Position numbers and translations under genes: made by a program. Positions 42,942 to 54,300 of a DNA stretch of 64,000 bases are shown piece after piece (position 1 is the first letter of the stretch; every line of letters begins with the position of its first letter). Origin of the DNA: Bacillus dicomae (GTDB taxonomy: Bacteria; Bacillota; Bacilli; Bacillales; Bacillaceae_G); assembly GCF_006494425.1 (NCBI RefSeq), contig NZ_VHIV01000003.1, positions 248,001-312,000 of the forward strand, given 5' to 3'. Under the pieces are notes generated by a model. It saw nothing but the letters and a program-made list of their open reading frames with translations, had not been told where the DNA came from and made no database searches.

Positions 42942-42959
42942 GGAATGAAAATTCATTCC
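42942..42959. promoter_or_regulatory. TetR operator upstream of tetR
   Basis: GGAATGAAAATTCATTCC, an 18-bp palindrome 20 bp before the tetR start, the fifth copy of the set in 42144-42333. Confidence 0.8.
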
Positions 42960-43033
42960 GTTTTTAATTATAAATTACAGGGAATAAAAGTCAAGTGCGT
43001 GACTACGTATAGTTGCAATTTTATTCCCTTGTT

Positions 43034-43090
43034 TGTGAATAAAATTATATCAGCGATTTTCAGGATATATCGACTTACCGACAAAAATTA
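43034..43090. repeat. Dispersed AT-rich repeat (one-unit form)
   Basis: GTGAATAAAATTATATC, then one ~20-bp unit ending in ATATATCGAC, then TTACCGACAAAAATT. It shares its ends with 44363-44399 (no inner unit) and 55491-55610 (several units). Confidence 0.5.
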
Positions 43091-43150
43091 ACAAGATGAG
43101 ATGGAGCTATCCCAAAATTTTGTTCGAAACAACTCCATCTTATATGCAAA

Positions 43151-44308
43151 TTAAAAGAAATCATAAATAAACGCTTTACGTACCGGAACTATATCCTCAA
43201 ATGCTTGTATTTCCTCTTCACTTCCGCTAATTAATTCAAGTTCATTTAGTTCTAATGGACGTTTGTATCCAAACAATATTGTAGATAGTGCATTTATATC
43301 TAGCTTGATTCCTTTATCCATTGGTTCTTCTATAATTGTTATTTCATAATTTGCAAGTCTCACTGTTATGTTATTCCACGGTGCAAATGAATCGGTAATA
43401 TGTACAATTACTTCTTGCTGTACATTGTTCCAGTTCAACTCATATTGTTTTAAGAACTGCTCCACATCTACAATTCTTCCCATAAAATATGGTTTTATTT
43501 CTGTCTTCACACGTGGCTCTTGCAATGTATATAACAACGGTTCGTTTTCATTTACTGTCATTTCAAGTTCTTTAATCATAGAATCATGTTGGCAAATAAA
43601 GTTCCATAGACCATTTCGTGCTTCATTATACAGTGGTACGAATTCTTCTACAGTCATTTTAGATTTTTCTATTTTATATAACATGTAACCTGCTGCAGTT
43701 TTATTTTCATCGTAGTAAATTGCTAATGTTAAATCATCATAAACAGATTGTAACCACCATTTTTCATTTCGAACTAGCATACCAGAAAAACGTTCTGCAA
43801 ATGTTTCATAAAGCTTCTCGACTTCTTCTGGGTGATTTTCTTTATTGAAACGTTTTACAGTACCATTCACTTGTTTTTTCATAACTAAATCACTCTTTGT
43901 CATATGACATACAAGAAGATCCGCACAAAGTTCCCAGCCATATTTGCGATAAAATGCAACAGCAAATGGATGTAACATCGATACTGTATATCCATCTTTT
44001 TTCATCGTTTGAAGTGAATGTTGAAGCAATTCTTTCACATAACCGCTTCTTCTGTACTCTGGATACGTCGCTACCCCCGCGACGCCACCCATTTTAAATC
44101 TTTCTTTGCCTATGTAAATATGAAACGGAATAAGGTGTAGTTTTGCCGCCAAGTCCTCCCCTTCCATAATACCGTATACTTCGTGACTTTCCTTCATTCT
44201 TGTAAGTTGCTGCTGCATTCGTTCCTCTTCTACTTTATATTGAAAAGCGTATTCTGATAAGCGTAATGCTTCTCTAAATTTATCTTCTTTTAATCGTATA
44301 ACGTTCAT
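43151..44308 (-). CDS. Eis-like GNAT acetyltransferase
   Basis: A 385-residue protein of the Eis plan: two GNAT domains and a C-terminal sterol-carrier-protein-like domain. The N-terminal GNAT has GGVAGVATYPEYRRSGYVKE (acetyl-CoA loop) and MLHPFAVAFYRKYGWE; the C-terminus ends in Phe-Phe, as in Eis proteins whose terminal carboxylate takes part in catalysis. Relatives acetylate aminoglycosides at several amines. The ATG at 44308 has GGGGGGAG in front. No operon partner. Confidence 0.82.
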   Translation of the reverse strand: MNVIRLKEDKFREALRLSEYAFQYKVEEERMQQQLTRMKESHEVYGIMEGEDLAAKLHLIPFHIYIGKERFKMGGVAGVATYPEYRRSGYVKELLQHSLQTMKKDGYTVSMLHPFAVAFYRKYGWELCADLLVCHMTKSDLVMKKQVNGTVKRFNKENHPEEVEKLYETFAERFSGMLVRNEKWWLQSVYDDLTLAIYYDENKTAAGYMLYKIEKSKMTVEEFVPLYNEARNGLWNFICQHDSMIKELEMTVNENEPLLYTLQEPRVKTEIKPYFMGRIVDVEQFLKQYELNWNNVQQEVIVHITDSFAPWNNITVRLANYEITIIEEPMDKGIKLDINALSTILFGYKRPLELNELELISGSEEEIQAFEDIVPVRKAFIYDFF

Positions 44309-44362
44309 ATATTTCTCCCCCCTTTGTTTGAATTGTACCATAATTTAAAATATTACAGTGCG

Positions 44363-44399
44363 GTGAATGAAATTATATTGGCTTAACGACACAAATTCA
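44363..44399. repeat. Dispersed AT-rich repeat (short form)
   Basis: GTGAATGAAATTATATTGGC and TTAACGACACAAATT. It looks like the version at 43034-43090 with the inner ~20-bp unit missing. Confidence 0.4.
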
Positions 44400-44441
44400 A
44401 TATAAAAAAGCAGATACATCTTGTATCTGCTTCTCATTACT

Positions 44442-45731
44442 TTATTTAGCTAATTTTTGAAGTTCTTCGAAGAATGTAGGGTATGATACACCTACTGCTT
44501 CTGCGTCTTCAATTGTTGTTTTTCCTTCTGCTAGACAGCCGGCAATCGCAAGCATCATTCCGATGCGGTGATCACCATAACTATTAACTGTATTTCCTTT
44601 TAAAACTGATTTCCCGTAAATAATCATCCCGTCTTCAGTTGCTTCTATGCGAGCACCTAGTTTCGTTAATTCCGCTACGACTGTATCAATACGGTTCGTT
44701 TCTTTTACTTTTAATTCGTGTGCATCTTTAATAACTGTAATTCCTTCTGCTTGCGTTGCCGCTAAGGCGATAACAGGAATTTCATCGATTAATCTTGGAA
44801 TAATATCTCCGCCAATTTCGATTCCTTTTAATGAAGATGTTTCAATTGTAATGTTTGCTGCCGGTTCTGATGCACCTTCGTTAATTGCTTCCACAGTAAA
44901 TGTGGCACCCATTTTCTCTAATACATCAATAATACCTGTACGAGTTGGATTCATCCCTACATTTTGTAATACTAGTTTACTATTCGGAATAATCGCGCCC
45001 GCTACTAAGAAAAATGCAGCTGATGATACGTCACCTGGTACTTGAACATCTGTCGCTGTTAACTTCTGTCCACCTGCTAGTTTCACTGTTTTTCCTTCGC
45101 GAGTTACTTTAACGCCAAATGCTTCAAGCATTCTTTCCGTATGGTCGCGAGAAATATGTGGTTCTGTAACAGCTGTTACACCTTCTGCACGAAGACCAGC
45201 AAGTAAAATAGCTGACTTAACTTGTGCGCTTGCGACAGGTGAAGTGTATTCGATTGCTTTTAAATTTCCACCACGTATTGTTAATGGCGTAAACGTCCCT
45301 TCTTCTCGGCCATCAATGTTTGCACCCATTTGTTTTAGTGGATTTGTTACACGTTTCATCGGTCTTTTTGCGATAGATGCATCACCTTGTACGCAAGAGA
45401 AAAATGGTGTATTTGCCAAAATCCCTGACATTAAACGTATTGTTGTACCGGAATTACCAACATCTAATACAGCTTTCGGTTCTTGCAGACCTTCTAACCC
45501 TTTGCCAACTACAGTGACTTCATCACCGTTTTGCACGATGTCTACTCCCATTTCTTTAAAACAAGAAATTGTACTTAAACAATCTGCACCGGGCAAGAAA
45601 CCTTTAATTGTTGTTTTTCCTTCTGCAATCGCACCGAACATGACAGCGCGGTGAGAAATCGATTTATCTCCTGGAATTGTAATTTTGCCATTTAATCCGT
45701 TATTAACAGGTTGTATCGTTCTTTCCTTCAC
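44442..45731 (-). CDS. aroA: 3-phosphoshikimate 1-carboxyvinyltransferase (EPSP synthase)
   Basis: Transfers enolpyruvate from PEP to shikimate 3-phosphate, step six of the shikimate pathway, in the cytosol. 429 residues, usual length. Motifs: [17 protein letters not shown] at residue 20, [42 protein letters not shown], and the late [17 protein letters not shown]. The class (I or II glyphosate-type) cannot be settled by eye. GTG start at 45731 with AGAAGGTG in front. Last gene of the T-box-controlled operon, 16 bp after tyrA. Confidence 0.95.
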   Translation of the reverse strand: MKERTIQPVNNGLNGKITIPGDKSISHRAVMFGAIAEGKTTIKGFLPGADCLSTISCFKEMGVDIVQNGDEVTVVGKGLEGLQEPKAVLDVGNSGTTIRLMSGILANTPFFSCVQGDASIAKRPMKRVTNPLKQMGANIDGREEGTFTPLTIRGGNLKAIEYTSPVASAQVKSAILLAGLRAEGVTAVTEPHISRDHTERMLEAFGVKVTREGKTVKLAGGQKLTATDVQVPGDVSSAAFFLVAGAIIPNSKLVLQNVGMNPTRTGIIDVLEKMGATFTVEAINEGASEPAANITIETSSLKGIEIGGDIIPRLIDEIPVIALAATQAEGITVIKDAHELKVKETNRIDTVVAELTKLGARIEATEDGMIIYGKSVLKGNTVNSYGDHRIGMMLAIAGCLAEGKTTIEDAEAVGVSYPTFFEELQKLAK

Positions 45732-45747
45732 GTTTTCACCTTCTCAT

Positions 45748-46857
45748 TTAAATTGTTTCATACGTTTGGTATTTTTCTTCTTCAAGCGCTAGCTTTGCTT
45801 TCGTACGATCTTCTTCTCTTTGGAAGCTAATACGTAATACCCCAAGTAATCCTTCACGTGCTTCTAATATTTGCAAGTTCGTAATACTAATTTCCTCGCG
45901 AGCTAAAATACTCGTAATATGAGCCAATGCCCCTACTTTATCTAAAACATCGACATATAAGTCGTGATAGGCAGGGATTGCCCCTCTCTTTCTTACTGGT
46001 AAAGAATCACGGTATTCTTTCGCATCTGCAAAATAGTTTTGAATCTCGCCTGCATCTCCAGTAGAAACTGTATCATATAATCCTTCCATTTCAGAGATCC
46101 ACTCTTTTAATAATACCATTAAATGCTCACGATTTTGCTTTACAATATCACTCCACATTTTTGGGCTACTAGATGCGATACGTGTAATATCTTTAAAACC
46201 ACCAGCAGCTAGTTGATGAATGAGCGGATTATCTCCTGCATGTTTCTCTACTTGCTTTACTAAACCTGCTGCGATAAGATGCGGAAAATGACTAACAATC
46301 CCTGTTACATAATCATGTTCTTCTGTATTTAAAACGAGAAAATGTGATCCTGTTCCTTTTAACCAATGCTTTAGTTCTTCCACTTGTTCATTTGGCACAT
46401 GATTCATCGGCGTTAAAATGTAAAATGCATTTTCAAATAGATGTGCTTTTGCACTTTCAACTCCCGTTTTATGAGAACCTGCCATCGGATGTCCACCAAT
46501 GAAAGAAACTTCCTTTGAAAATAAAGCTTCCGCTTCATTCATAATTGTCCCTTTTGTACTACCAACATCGGTTACAATAACATCTTCTCGTAAACGAAAT
46601 GACGCTAATTTGTGTAATAACTTCTTCGTTTCTTCAACTGGAGAAGCAAAAACAATTAAATGCGCCTCTTCACATGCATGCTGTAAATCTAATGCTATTT
46701 CATCTACTACGCGTAATTCTTTTGCACGCTCTACTTGTTCTTGAAATATGTCATAACCTGTTATCGTTACATCGTGCTCTTTTTTAATTGCTAATGCAAG
46801 AGAGCCTCCTATTAAACCTGTTCCAATTAATACTACCTTTTTACACATTTGCCTCAT
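45748..46857 (-). CDS. tyrA: Prephenate dehydrogenase with ACT domain
   Basis: Oxidatively decarboxylates prephenate to 4-hydroxyphenylpyruvate with NAD+, committing flux to tyrosine. The Rossmann start VVLIGTGLIGGSLALAIK, VTDVGSTKGTI, FIGGHPMAGSHKTGVESA and GGFKDITRIASS are diagnostic; a C-terminal ACT domain (about residues 295-369) probably gives feedback inhibition by tyrosine. The start is uncertain: ATG 46857 or ATG 46848, both overlapping the end of hisC; a TTG at 46884 has no ribosome binding site. In the aro operon. Confidence 0.9.
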   Translation of the reverse strand: MRQMCKKVVLIGTGLIGGSLALAIKKEHDVTITGYDIFQEQVERAKELRVVDEIALDLQHACEEAHLIVFASPVEETKKLLHKLASFRLREDVIVTDVGSTKGTIMNEAEALFSKEVSFIGGHPMAGSHKTGVESAKAHLFENAFYILTPMNHVPNEQVEELKHWLKGTGSHFLVLNTEEHDYVTGIVSHFPHLIAAGLVKQVEKHAGDNPLIHQLAAGGFKDITRIASSSPKMWSDIVKQNREHLMVLLKEWISEMEGLYDTVSTGDAGEIQNYFADAKEYRDSLPVRKRGAIPAYHDLYVDVLDKVGALAHITSILAREEISITNLQILEAREGLLGVLRISFQREEDRTKAKLALEEEKYQTYETI

Positions 46858-47941
46858 CTCGAGACTTTCTTTTTTTATTTTCAAAGTGTTGTTGTAACAC
46901 TGAAATCACTCCTTCATTTTGCTCCCTTGTTCCGACTGTAATACGGACACCATTTGGGAACGGACGAATAATAAATCCTGCATGCGCACAAGCTTCATAA
47001 ATCTCTCCAGCATTCTCAACTGGCAAGAAGATGAAATTTGTTTGCGATGGATAAAACGGAATATTATTTTCCTTACAAAAGCTCTCGTATTGTTGTAATC
47101 CTTCTGTATTCACACGAACTATTTCTTCAATAAATTTGTCATCACCAAAAGCAATCGTCGCTGCTTTTTGTGCTAATGAAGATACGTTAAATGGCAAACG
47201 TACGACATTTAATTTCTCGATTAGCTCTTCCTGTCCAATCGCATATCCAACGCGGAAAGAAGCTAATCCGTACGCTTTAGAAAATGTTCTAAGTACAAGA
47301 ATATTTTTATATTTTTCTAAAAGCGGTAATGTCTCTGGAAAATCTTTTGCTGTTACGTATTCATAGTACGCTTCATCAATGACAATTAACGTATTTTCAC
47401 TAATACCTTCAATAAATTGAGTCAATTTTTGATCATTCACATATGTGCCTGTCGGGTTGTTTGGATTACAAATCCATACGATTTTCGTATTATTATTTAC
47501 CGTTGACGAAATTTCGTCTAAATCAAATACACCATTTTTTAAAGGAATTTCTTTCACTTCACATCCTTCAATAACTGCATGATGACGGTACTGCGGGAAT
47601 GTTGCACCAGCAGTTACGATGTTATCTCCTGCTTTGAGTACTGCACGGCTTATCATTTGAATGACTTCATCTAAACCACTACCGCAAAGTACTTGTTCCA
47701 TTTGTACATGTAACTTATTTGCAATTGTTTGACGAAGCGTTGTAGCACCTCCGTCAGGATACAACGCTTGTTCTAACCACGATTTTTGTAACTCATCTAA
47801 AACACGCGGTGAGCAGCCGAATGGATTTTCATTCGATGCTAATTTAACAAACGAATGATCTCCGTATACTTCTTTCATTTGTTCAGGTGATTTACCTGGT
47901 TTATATGGTTGTAATGATGATAGTTGATCTTTTACTTGCAT
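46841..47941 (-). CDS. hisC: Histidinol-phosphate/aromatic aminotransferase
   Basis: A PLP-dependent class I/II aminotransferase of 366 residues. Motifs: KLASNENPFGCSP, GSGLDEVIQMI, WICNPNNPTGTYV, IDEAYYEYV and the PLP Lys in LRTFSKAYGLASFRVGY. Between chorismate synthase and prephenate dehydrogenase its main job is probably the last step to tyrosine and phenylalanine, as known for Bacillus HisC, besides or instead of histidine synthesis. GGTGG precedes the ATG. 18 bp after aroC; overlaps tyrA. Confidence 0.92.
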   Translation of the reverse strand: MQVKDQLSSLQPYKPGKSPEQMKEVYGDHSFVKLASNENPFGCSPRVLDELQKSWLEQALYPDGGATTLRQTIANKLHVQMEQVLCGSGLDEVIQMISRAVLKAGDNIVTAGATFPQYRHHAVIEGCEVKEIPLKNGVFDLDEISSTVNNNTKIVWICNPNNPTGTYVNDQKLTQFIEGISENTLIVIDEAYYEYVTAKDFPETLPLLEKYKNILVLRTFSKAYGLASFRVGYAIGQEELIEKLNVVRLPFNVSSLAQKAATIAFGDDKFIEEIVRVNTEGLQQYESFCKENNIPFYPSQTNFIFLPVENAGEIYEACAHAGFIIRPFPNGVRITVGTREQNEGVISVLQQHFENKKRKSRDEANV

Positions 47942-47959
47942 GTTAAAACCACCTTTTTA

Positions 47960-49132
47960 TTAAAATTCTTTTGCGTATTTGTTATGTTGCGTAATGTTTT
48001 GCTGAATTAAATCCATACGATCTTTTCCGAATTGTTCGACAAGCGCATGTGCAAGTTCCCAAGCTACAACAGATTCAGCTACTACACCTGCTGCTGGTAC
48101 TGCACAACTATCAGATCTTTCAATGCTCGCTTGGAATGCTTCTTTCGTATCAATGTCAACACTTGCTAACGGTTTGTATAAGGTAGGTATTGGTTTCATG
48201 ACACCTCTTACGACAATTGGCATTCCTGTTGTCATACCACCTTCTAAACCACCGGCACTATTCGTTTTTCTCGTGTATCCTTGTTCTTCATCCCATAAAA
48301 TTTCATCATGCACTTTACTTCCTGGCTGTCTTGCTGCTTCAAAACCAACGCCAATTTCAGCACCTTTAAATGCATTAATACTCATAATCGCACCAGCAAG
48401 TTTTGCATCTAATTTACGATCGTAATGAACGTAACTACCAACACCTATTGGCATGCCCTCTGCAATGACTTCTACAATGCCGCCGATTGAATCTCCGCTA
48501 CTTTTTGCATTATCAATCGCATCCATCATCTCTTGTTCTACTTCTTTATCTAAACATCGAACTGGTGAGTTTTCAGTAATTGTTTGAATTTCTTCAATTG
48601 CTAAGTTTGAAATATGTTTTGCTTGTACTCCACCAATTTCAAGTACATGTCCTGCAATCTCTACGCCTAATTCTTTTAAAATTTGTTTCGCAACCGCTCC
48701 AGCAGCTACACGAACTGTCGTTTCTCTTGCAGATGAGCGCTCTAGTACGTTTCTTATATCACGGTGACCGTATTTAATTGCTCCGTTCAAATCTGCATGT
48801 CCTGGACGTGGTTTTGTAATTGTACGTTTCATATCTTTACTTTCTTTTTCTGAAATTGGCTCTGCACCCATTACTTTCGTCCAATGTTTGAAATCATCAT
48901 TTTTTACGATTAACGTTATCGGCGAACCAAGTGTCATCCCATGGCGAACACCACTTACAATCTCAACTGTATCGGTTTCAATTTGCATGCGTCTTCCGCG
49001 TCCGTGCCCTTTTTGTCTTCTTAATAATTCTTTATTAATATGTTCCGCTGTTAATGTTAAGCCTGCTGGTACACCTTCTAAAATAACTGTTAACTGCGGC
49101 CCATGTGATTCTCCAGCTGTAATGTATCTCAT
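47960..49132 (-). CDS. aroC: Chorismate synthase
   Basis: Converts EPSP to chorismate with reduced FMN, the last common shikimate step. 390 residues, usual length. Motifs: [67 protein letters not shown] and a late [19 protein letters not shown] precedes the ATG. A T-box leader lies directly upstream, between it and aroF, so expression from here on can be controlled separately. Confidence 0.95.
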   Translation of the reverse strand: MRYITAGESHGPQLTVILEGVPAGLTLTAEHINKELLRRQKGHGRGRRMQIETDTVEIVSGVRHGMTLGSPITLIVKNDDFKHWTKVMGAEPISEKESKDMKRTITKPRPGHADLNGAIKYGHRDIRNVLERSSARETTVRVAAGAVAKQILKELGVEIAGHVLEIGGVQAKHISNLAIEEIQTITENSPVRCLDKEVEQEMMDAIDNAKSSGDSIGGIVEVIAEGMPIGVGSYVHYDRKLDAKLAGAIMSINAFKGAEIGVGFEAARQPGSKVHDEILWDEEQGYTRKTNSAGGLEGGMTTGMPIVVRGVMKPIPTLYKPLASVDIDTKEAFQASIERSDSCAVPAAGVVAESVVAWELAHALVEQFGKDRMDLIQQNITQHNKYAKEF

Positions 49133-49159
49133 TTCTCTTGCCCCTTTACTATTTTTTTG

Positions 49160-49402
49160 TACAAAAAAGTCCCTACTGAGCGCTCAGTAGGGACGATGTT
49201 TATCGCGGTACCACCCTAGTTGTAGACTTCTTTCGTCTACCTCTCTTATTCTTTAACGATCGTTCGACCGTCTTCCCCTCCAAAAATTGGCGGAAAAGAT
49301 GCTCCAAGGCTGTAATTCATGCTTACCTTTGTACTGATTTACACCGACCATCAGCTCTCTTTAACAGTGAGATAAGCACTACTGTTTCCTCTTCAGCGCA
49401 TA
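49160..49402 (-). promoter_or_regulatory. T-box riboswitch C, before aroC
   Basis: On the minus strand: a stem I region with AG-rich bulges (GAGAGCTGATGG), likely specifier UAC (Tyr) at 49312-49314 in the context GAATTACAG, the T-box sequence AGGGTGGTACCGCG (49204-49217) that pairs with the uncharged tRNA 3' end, then the terminator GTCCCTACTGAG/CTCAGTAGGGAC with T6 (49163-49194). It sits inside the operon between aroF and aroC. Confidence 0.9.
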
Positions 49403-49414
49403 TATGATATGGAA

Positions 49415-50491
49415 CTAAGATAATTTATTTTTGAAACCTTTTAACTCATCCATGAATCTATGGAATTCTGGAATATCCATTTGTTGTGCAGAATCTGATA
49501 GTGCCACTGCTGGGTCTGGATGTACTTCAGCCATTACTGCGTCTGCGCCAATCGCAAGTGCTGCTTTCGCTGTTGGTAATAATAAGTCTCTACGTCCAGT
49601 TGAATGTGTTACGTCAACGATAACTGGTAAATGTGTTTCTTTCTTTAAAATTGGTACTGCTGAAATATCTAATGTGTTACGTGTCGCTCTTTCGTATGTG
49701 CGGATACCGCGCTCACATAAAATAATTTGGTCGTTACCTTGTGCAATGATGTATTCAGCTGCGTTAATGAACTCATCAATTGTTGCTGCTAATCCACGTT
49801 TTAGTAATACTGGCTTATTAACTTTACCTACAGCTCGTAGTAAGTCAAAGTTTTGCATGTTACGTGCACCAACTTGAATTACATCAACGTAGTCTAATGC
49901 CATTTCAACATCGTTTGGATTTAAAATTTCACTAATAATTGCTAAGTCGAATTCATCTGCTACTTGGCGTAAAATTTGTAGTCCTTCTACTCCTAAACCT
50001 TGGAAATCGTATGGAGATGTTCTCGGTTTGAAAGCACCACCGCGCATTAATTTTAAGCCTTGATCTTTCATCGCTTGCCCTACTTGGCGAACTTGCTCTA
50101 AACTTTCAACTGCACAAGGTCCCATGATGAATGTTTGTGTGCCGTTACCAATCAATTCACCTTTTACATCAACGATTGTATTTTCTTGTTTCTTTTTACG
50201 TGAAACTAGTAATGCTTTACGGTTATCATCTTCTTGTAATTCTAAGCTAGCTTTGAAAATTGTTTTGAAAATATGTTGAACTGTTGACGTTTCGAATGGT
50301 CCTTCGTTATTCTCTGCGATCATATCAAGTACTTCACGCTCACGTACTGGATCAAAACGTTTCGTACCTTGTACTTGCTTTTGTTCCCCAATTTTTTGAA
50401 CGATTTCACCACGTTTATTTAAAAGGTGTAATAGTTGTAAGTTAATTTCATCTACCTGTTTACGTAATTGATCTAATTCATGATTTGCCAT
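49415..50491 (-). CDS. aroF: Bifunctional DAHP synthase / chorismate mutase
   Basis: Condenses PEP and erythrose 4-phosphate to DAHP, entry to the shikimate pathway. The 358-residue protein has an N-terminal AroQ-type chorismate mutase domain (1-90, [20 protein letters not shown]) that also senses prephenate/chorismate, and a C-terminal type I-beta DAHP synthase domain ([75 protein letters not shown]). First structural gene of the operon, preceded by two T-boxes. GAGGAGG ribosome binding site. Confidence 0.95.
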   Translation of the reverse strand: MANHELDQLRKQVDEINLQLLHLLNKRGEIVQKIGEQKQVQGTKRFDPVREREVLDMIAENNEGPFETSTVQHIFKTIFKASLELQEDDNRKALLVSRKKKQENTIVDVKGELIGNGTQTFIMGPCAVESLEQVRQVGQAMKDQGLKLMRGGAFKPRTSPYDFQGLGVEGLQILRQVADEFDLAIISEILNPNDVEMALDYVDVIQVGARNMQNFDLLRAVGKVNKPVLLKRGLAATIDEFINAAEYIIAQGNDQIILCERGIRTYERATRNTLDISAVPILKKETHLPVIVDVTHSTGRRDLLLPTAKAALAIGADAVMAEVHPDPAVALSDSAQQMDIPEFHRFMDELKGFKNKLS

Positions 50492-50661
50492 TTGGAAATC
50501 CTCCTCTAATGTTTTAAAAGTATAGTAAGAGAATGAAAAATTCTCTATTTTCTGAACTGGTCAATTATACAAATTTAAAGTGGAATCGATACCTCTTCTT
50601 ATTTTAAACTAATAATTAGTACAAAGACACTATCTACTAGCTAAAAACCCACTTTTTTTGT

Positions 50662-50930
50662 ACAAAAAATCCCTACTGATCCAATCAGTAGGGACGATAT
50701 TTATCGCGGTACCACCCTAGTTGTAGACTTCTTTCGTCTACCTCTCTTCATTGTTAACGATCATCTGACCGTCTTTCCCTTTATAAAGACAATAAATACT
50801 ATCTTTACTACGAAAAAGATGCTCTAGGACTGTAATTCGCTCTTGTTTTTGTACTGGTTCGCACCAACCACCAGCTCTCTGTTACAGGGAAACAACAACT
50901 ACTGCTTTTCCTTTCAACGCATGAATATTT
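50662..50930 (-). promoter_or_regulatory. T-box riboswitch B, before aroF
   Basis: Minus strand: specifier UAC at 50832-50834 (context GAATTACAG), T-box AGGGTGGTACCGCG at 50705-50718, terminator TCCCTACTGAT/ATCAGTAGGGA with T run (50664-50695). Second of two in tandem. Confidence 0.9.
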
Positions 50931-50961
50931 ACTTTTCAAGTTAGACCACTAAAATACAAAA

Positions 50962-51215
50962 AATCCCTACTGAATAAATCAGTAGGGACGATGTTCATCG
51001 CGGTACCACCCTAGTTGTAGACTAACTTTCCGTCTACCTCTCTTCACTGTTAACGATCAATTGACCGCTTTTTCTTCATAAAGACGAAACTATCTTTACT
51101 ATGAAAAAGATGCTCCAAGACTGTAATTCATGATTATCCCTGTACTGGTTCACACCAACCACCAGCTCTCTGTTACAGTAAGACTAACCACTACTGTGAT
51201 CTCTTCATTGCACTT
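50962..51215 (-). promoter_or_regulatory. T-box riboswitch A, first leader element
   Basis: Minus strand: specifier UAC at 51123-51125 (context GAATTACAG), T-box AGGGTGGTACCGCG at 50999-51012, terminator TCCCTACTGA/TCAGTAGGGA with T6 (50960-50988). Directly downstream of the operon promoter. Confidence 0.9.
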
Positions 51216-51257
51216 TGTTTATTCAAATGTTTTTGAAATTGAATAAGTATGATTCGT

Positions 51258-51287
51258 ATTATAGAACGCTTTTCAAAACACTGTCAA
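51258..51287 (-). promoter_or_regulatory. Sigma-A promoter of the aro operon
   Basis: Minus strand TTGACA (51282-51287), 18-bp spacer, TATAAT (51258-51263): both hexamers are consensus. It overlaps no gene and lies about 40 bp upstream of T-box A. Confidence 0.85.
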
Positions 51288-51324
51288 CAACTTTTTATAT
51301 ATTTTTTTAAAATCCACTTTCGTC

Positions 51325-54300
51325 CTACATTTCTTCTTGTAAATTCCCCATAACAATTCCGATGCGAATTATTTCATTATCTATTGCATTTAATACACAT
51401 TTTTCTACACTATACCGGATTAATACTTCTTTTATTTGAATAATTTCAATTTCAAGTAAATCGGCTTCCTGAAGCGTTTGCAGTAAAGTGAAAAATACGT
51501 TTGCATACAACTCTTTATACATTTTTATACTCTCTGTCTTTTCAAGTATTTCATTAAGTAACTGTTTTAACTCCGTTTGATTTCCTTTTCCACCCACGTC
51601 CAAAAATGTTTTACAAATGATAGATAATCCTCTTTCTACTATTTCATCCATAAATAAAATAATACGTATAAGCATTACATATTCTCTAGCTGTGATTTCA
51701 CCCATTTTCGGTCGCTCTCGCAAAAATACACTGAGCCAAGCTACCCAAAACTTTTGTTGTTCTTTTGCACTTAACGTTTTGACGTAATAGCATAAAAACT
51801 GCATAAATTTAATTTTATTTTCTTCATTTTCTCGTATAAGTAAAGGGTATAACCAGTCTGTTTTTTGCTCCCAATACAGTACACATTTAATAAATACAAA
51901 ACTAAGCCATTTTAAGAATGCTTCCCTCGTATGCGGATGTAATACTTCCAAGTGTTCTACCGCATACTTAATAAATCCCTTCATCTCTGTAAATAAAGGT
52001 AAATTTATTTGTGTGTAACATAAGCCTGCCCATGCATATTTCGTAATCTCATTTTCCTTCTTTAAATCTAAGTACGGTAACAAATATTTTCGGCACCATT
52101 GCTTCTCAATATGATAGAGAAATGTAATATCTGCTACTAAACGAGCTAACATAAAATTTGCCCGTTCTGAACTAACTCTTACTTGTTCTTCAAATAAAAA
52201 TAAATATTCATACACGTTACGATCGTATAAATGATCATACGATAACAATTTTAATAATACAGCGGTCATTTTCCCAACAGGATGCTGAATTGATTCATTG
52301 TAAAAATCTTGTTTTCCAAGCTTAAAATCCGTGTCACTTTTCATTACTTGAGGGAATACCGAAAAAGCAAACCGTTTTACATTGCGTATACTATTTTCCT
52401 CTAACTCTTCTAATCGATTACTAACTTCATATAGAAAACTACTAATTAACCAATGAAAAGCAGTATTTCTAACGAATTTCTGCAACAGAGGAATAATTTT
52501 TTGTATTTGTTCATTTGTTAGTCCTCGGTTATTTCGCCACTCTCTAATACACACAAACCAAACTTCATTACTTATTTCGTGCATACCTACTAATTGATAA
52601 GCAAATGAAATACTCCATTCTGTATTCAATTTACATGCTTTCGATAACATCTCTAAAAAATGACGTTGTTCAAAAACACCGTCTTGAGAAAATTGGCGAA
52701 CTTGCTTCACAATCTCATCGTCTTTCAGCTGTAATAATCCATCAGCAGTTACATTACAAGTAATACTTTGTTCTGTAGTCTCTTTCTTTTGTACACTGTA
52801 TCGATCTGTATGAAAGTGAGGATGTTTTTGCTTCATTAACTCATAGCCTTTTGCTGTAGATGGACTATTCGAGTCACAAGTGAATAATAAATCTAACACT
52901 AAACAAACATCAAATGCCCTCTCCTCCGCAAGGTCCTTCAGTACAATTTGAATGACTTCTTCTTTTGTTTTTTCTAAAGAGAGTGCGTAATGATTTTTTA
53001 TAAGTTGAAAAACTTCGTGTTTATAAGTGACATCTAAAAGAAGTCTTTCCTGTAACAACCATTTCATTTTCTCATCGGCGCTAACAAATATATTTTTATT
53101 CATCGCATCAATTGCAATTCGGTTTTGAAGTATGCTGTTTGCCTCTATCATTTCTGTAATATAATAATTTGCTTTTTTCTCATTGTTTTCACATAGATAG
53201 GCTAAACATTCTTTTACAATTTGAATTAAAAATGCAAGATCATTTTGCTGAAACTCTTTTTCCGCATTTTCTTTATCCCTTTTTTTCAGTGCTGTTTGCC
53301 TTAGTGATAACATTCGCATCTTCTCTATTCCCATCATCATAATGGGAACGGCGTAATAGGAAATATGCGGTTTCATCTTCTCATTCCAAATTTGCTCCAC
53401 ATAAGAAAAAGTAGACACTGGTAGCCGGCTCGATTCCTCGAGTTCTATTGATTCCTCCGTATCATTTCCCCATTTTCTTTCTCGCTTCAACTTAAGCTTT
53501 CCGTCTAAAATAAACGTGAATAACAATAAAGCAATTTCTTTATGCTCAGGAAAAGAACATTTTTGCAGTAAGTAAGAAATTGTTTCGATTGATTTACTAT
53601 CTTTTTCAGCTGTTTCTAATAAAAGTAGTGTCCATCTTGCAAACAACAACGGGTCCATTTTCATTTTCGTTTCGTTTAAGTAGCTACAAATTGTTCTCCA
53701 TAATAACGGAGATATTTTAGAGTGATTTTTAAAAATTAATTGAAATAATTCTTTTTGATGACTAAAAAGAAATTGTTCCACTAACCATTTTGTAAGTAAT
53801 TCATCTACCTCGTTATAGTTTGATGTAACTAAAAATAAATTTTGTAATTTCCCTTCCGCTTCAAGCCATTCCACCCATTCATAATCGTGAGCAAATTCAA
53901 CAAAGTAGCGAACCGTTTCAATTTTTTTTATGGATTGTTTTATGTATGATAATTGTTCCTGCTCTACTGACGGCGGAACTGTTACTATGTCACGAATTCG
54001 CATTCGTTTTGTAATATAATTATCACCCATTAATTCCGCCCATCGTTTCACTGCTTTAACGAGTGACTGATGATTATTCCCTTTATTCGGATACACAATC
54101 GGCCGTATTCCTAAATGCTCCCAGTGATACGTATTTTCTCCTTGTGCGACAAATGCATAACGCCTTGTACTTGGTGGTAAACCCGTTGCTAAATATTTCA
54201 TTACTGGGTCATTATGACTATATCCAACGAACAAAACGGTGTAATTCGAGAATAAATCAACTAAAAATCTTCTAGCCCATCCTTCAGTCAAGTAAGCCCT

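Noticed and set aside
47136-49190. Several plus-strand frames opposite hisC and aroC
   Set aside because: They lie wholly inside well-recognised minus-strand enzymes and have no family features.
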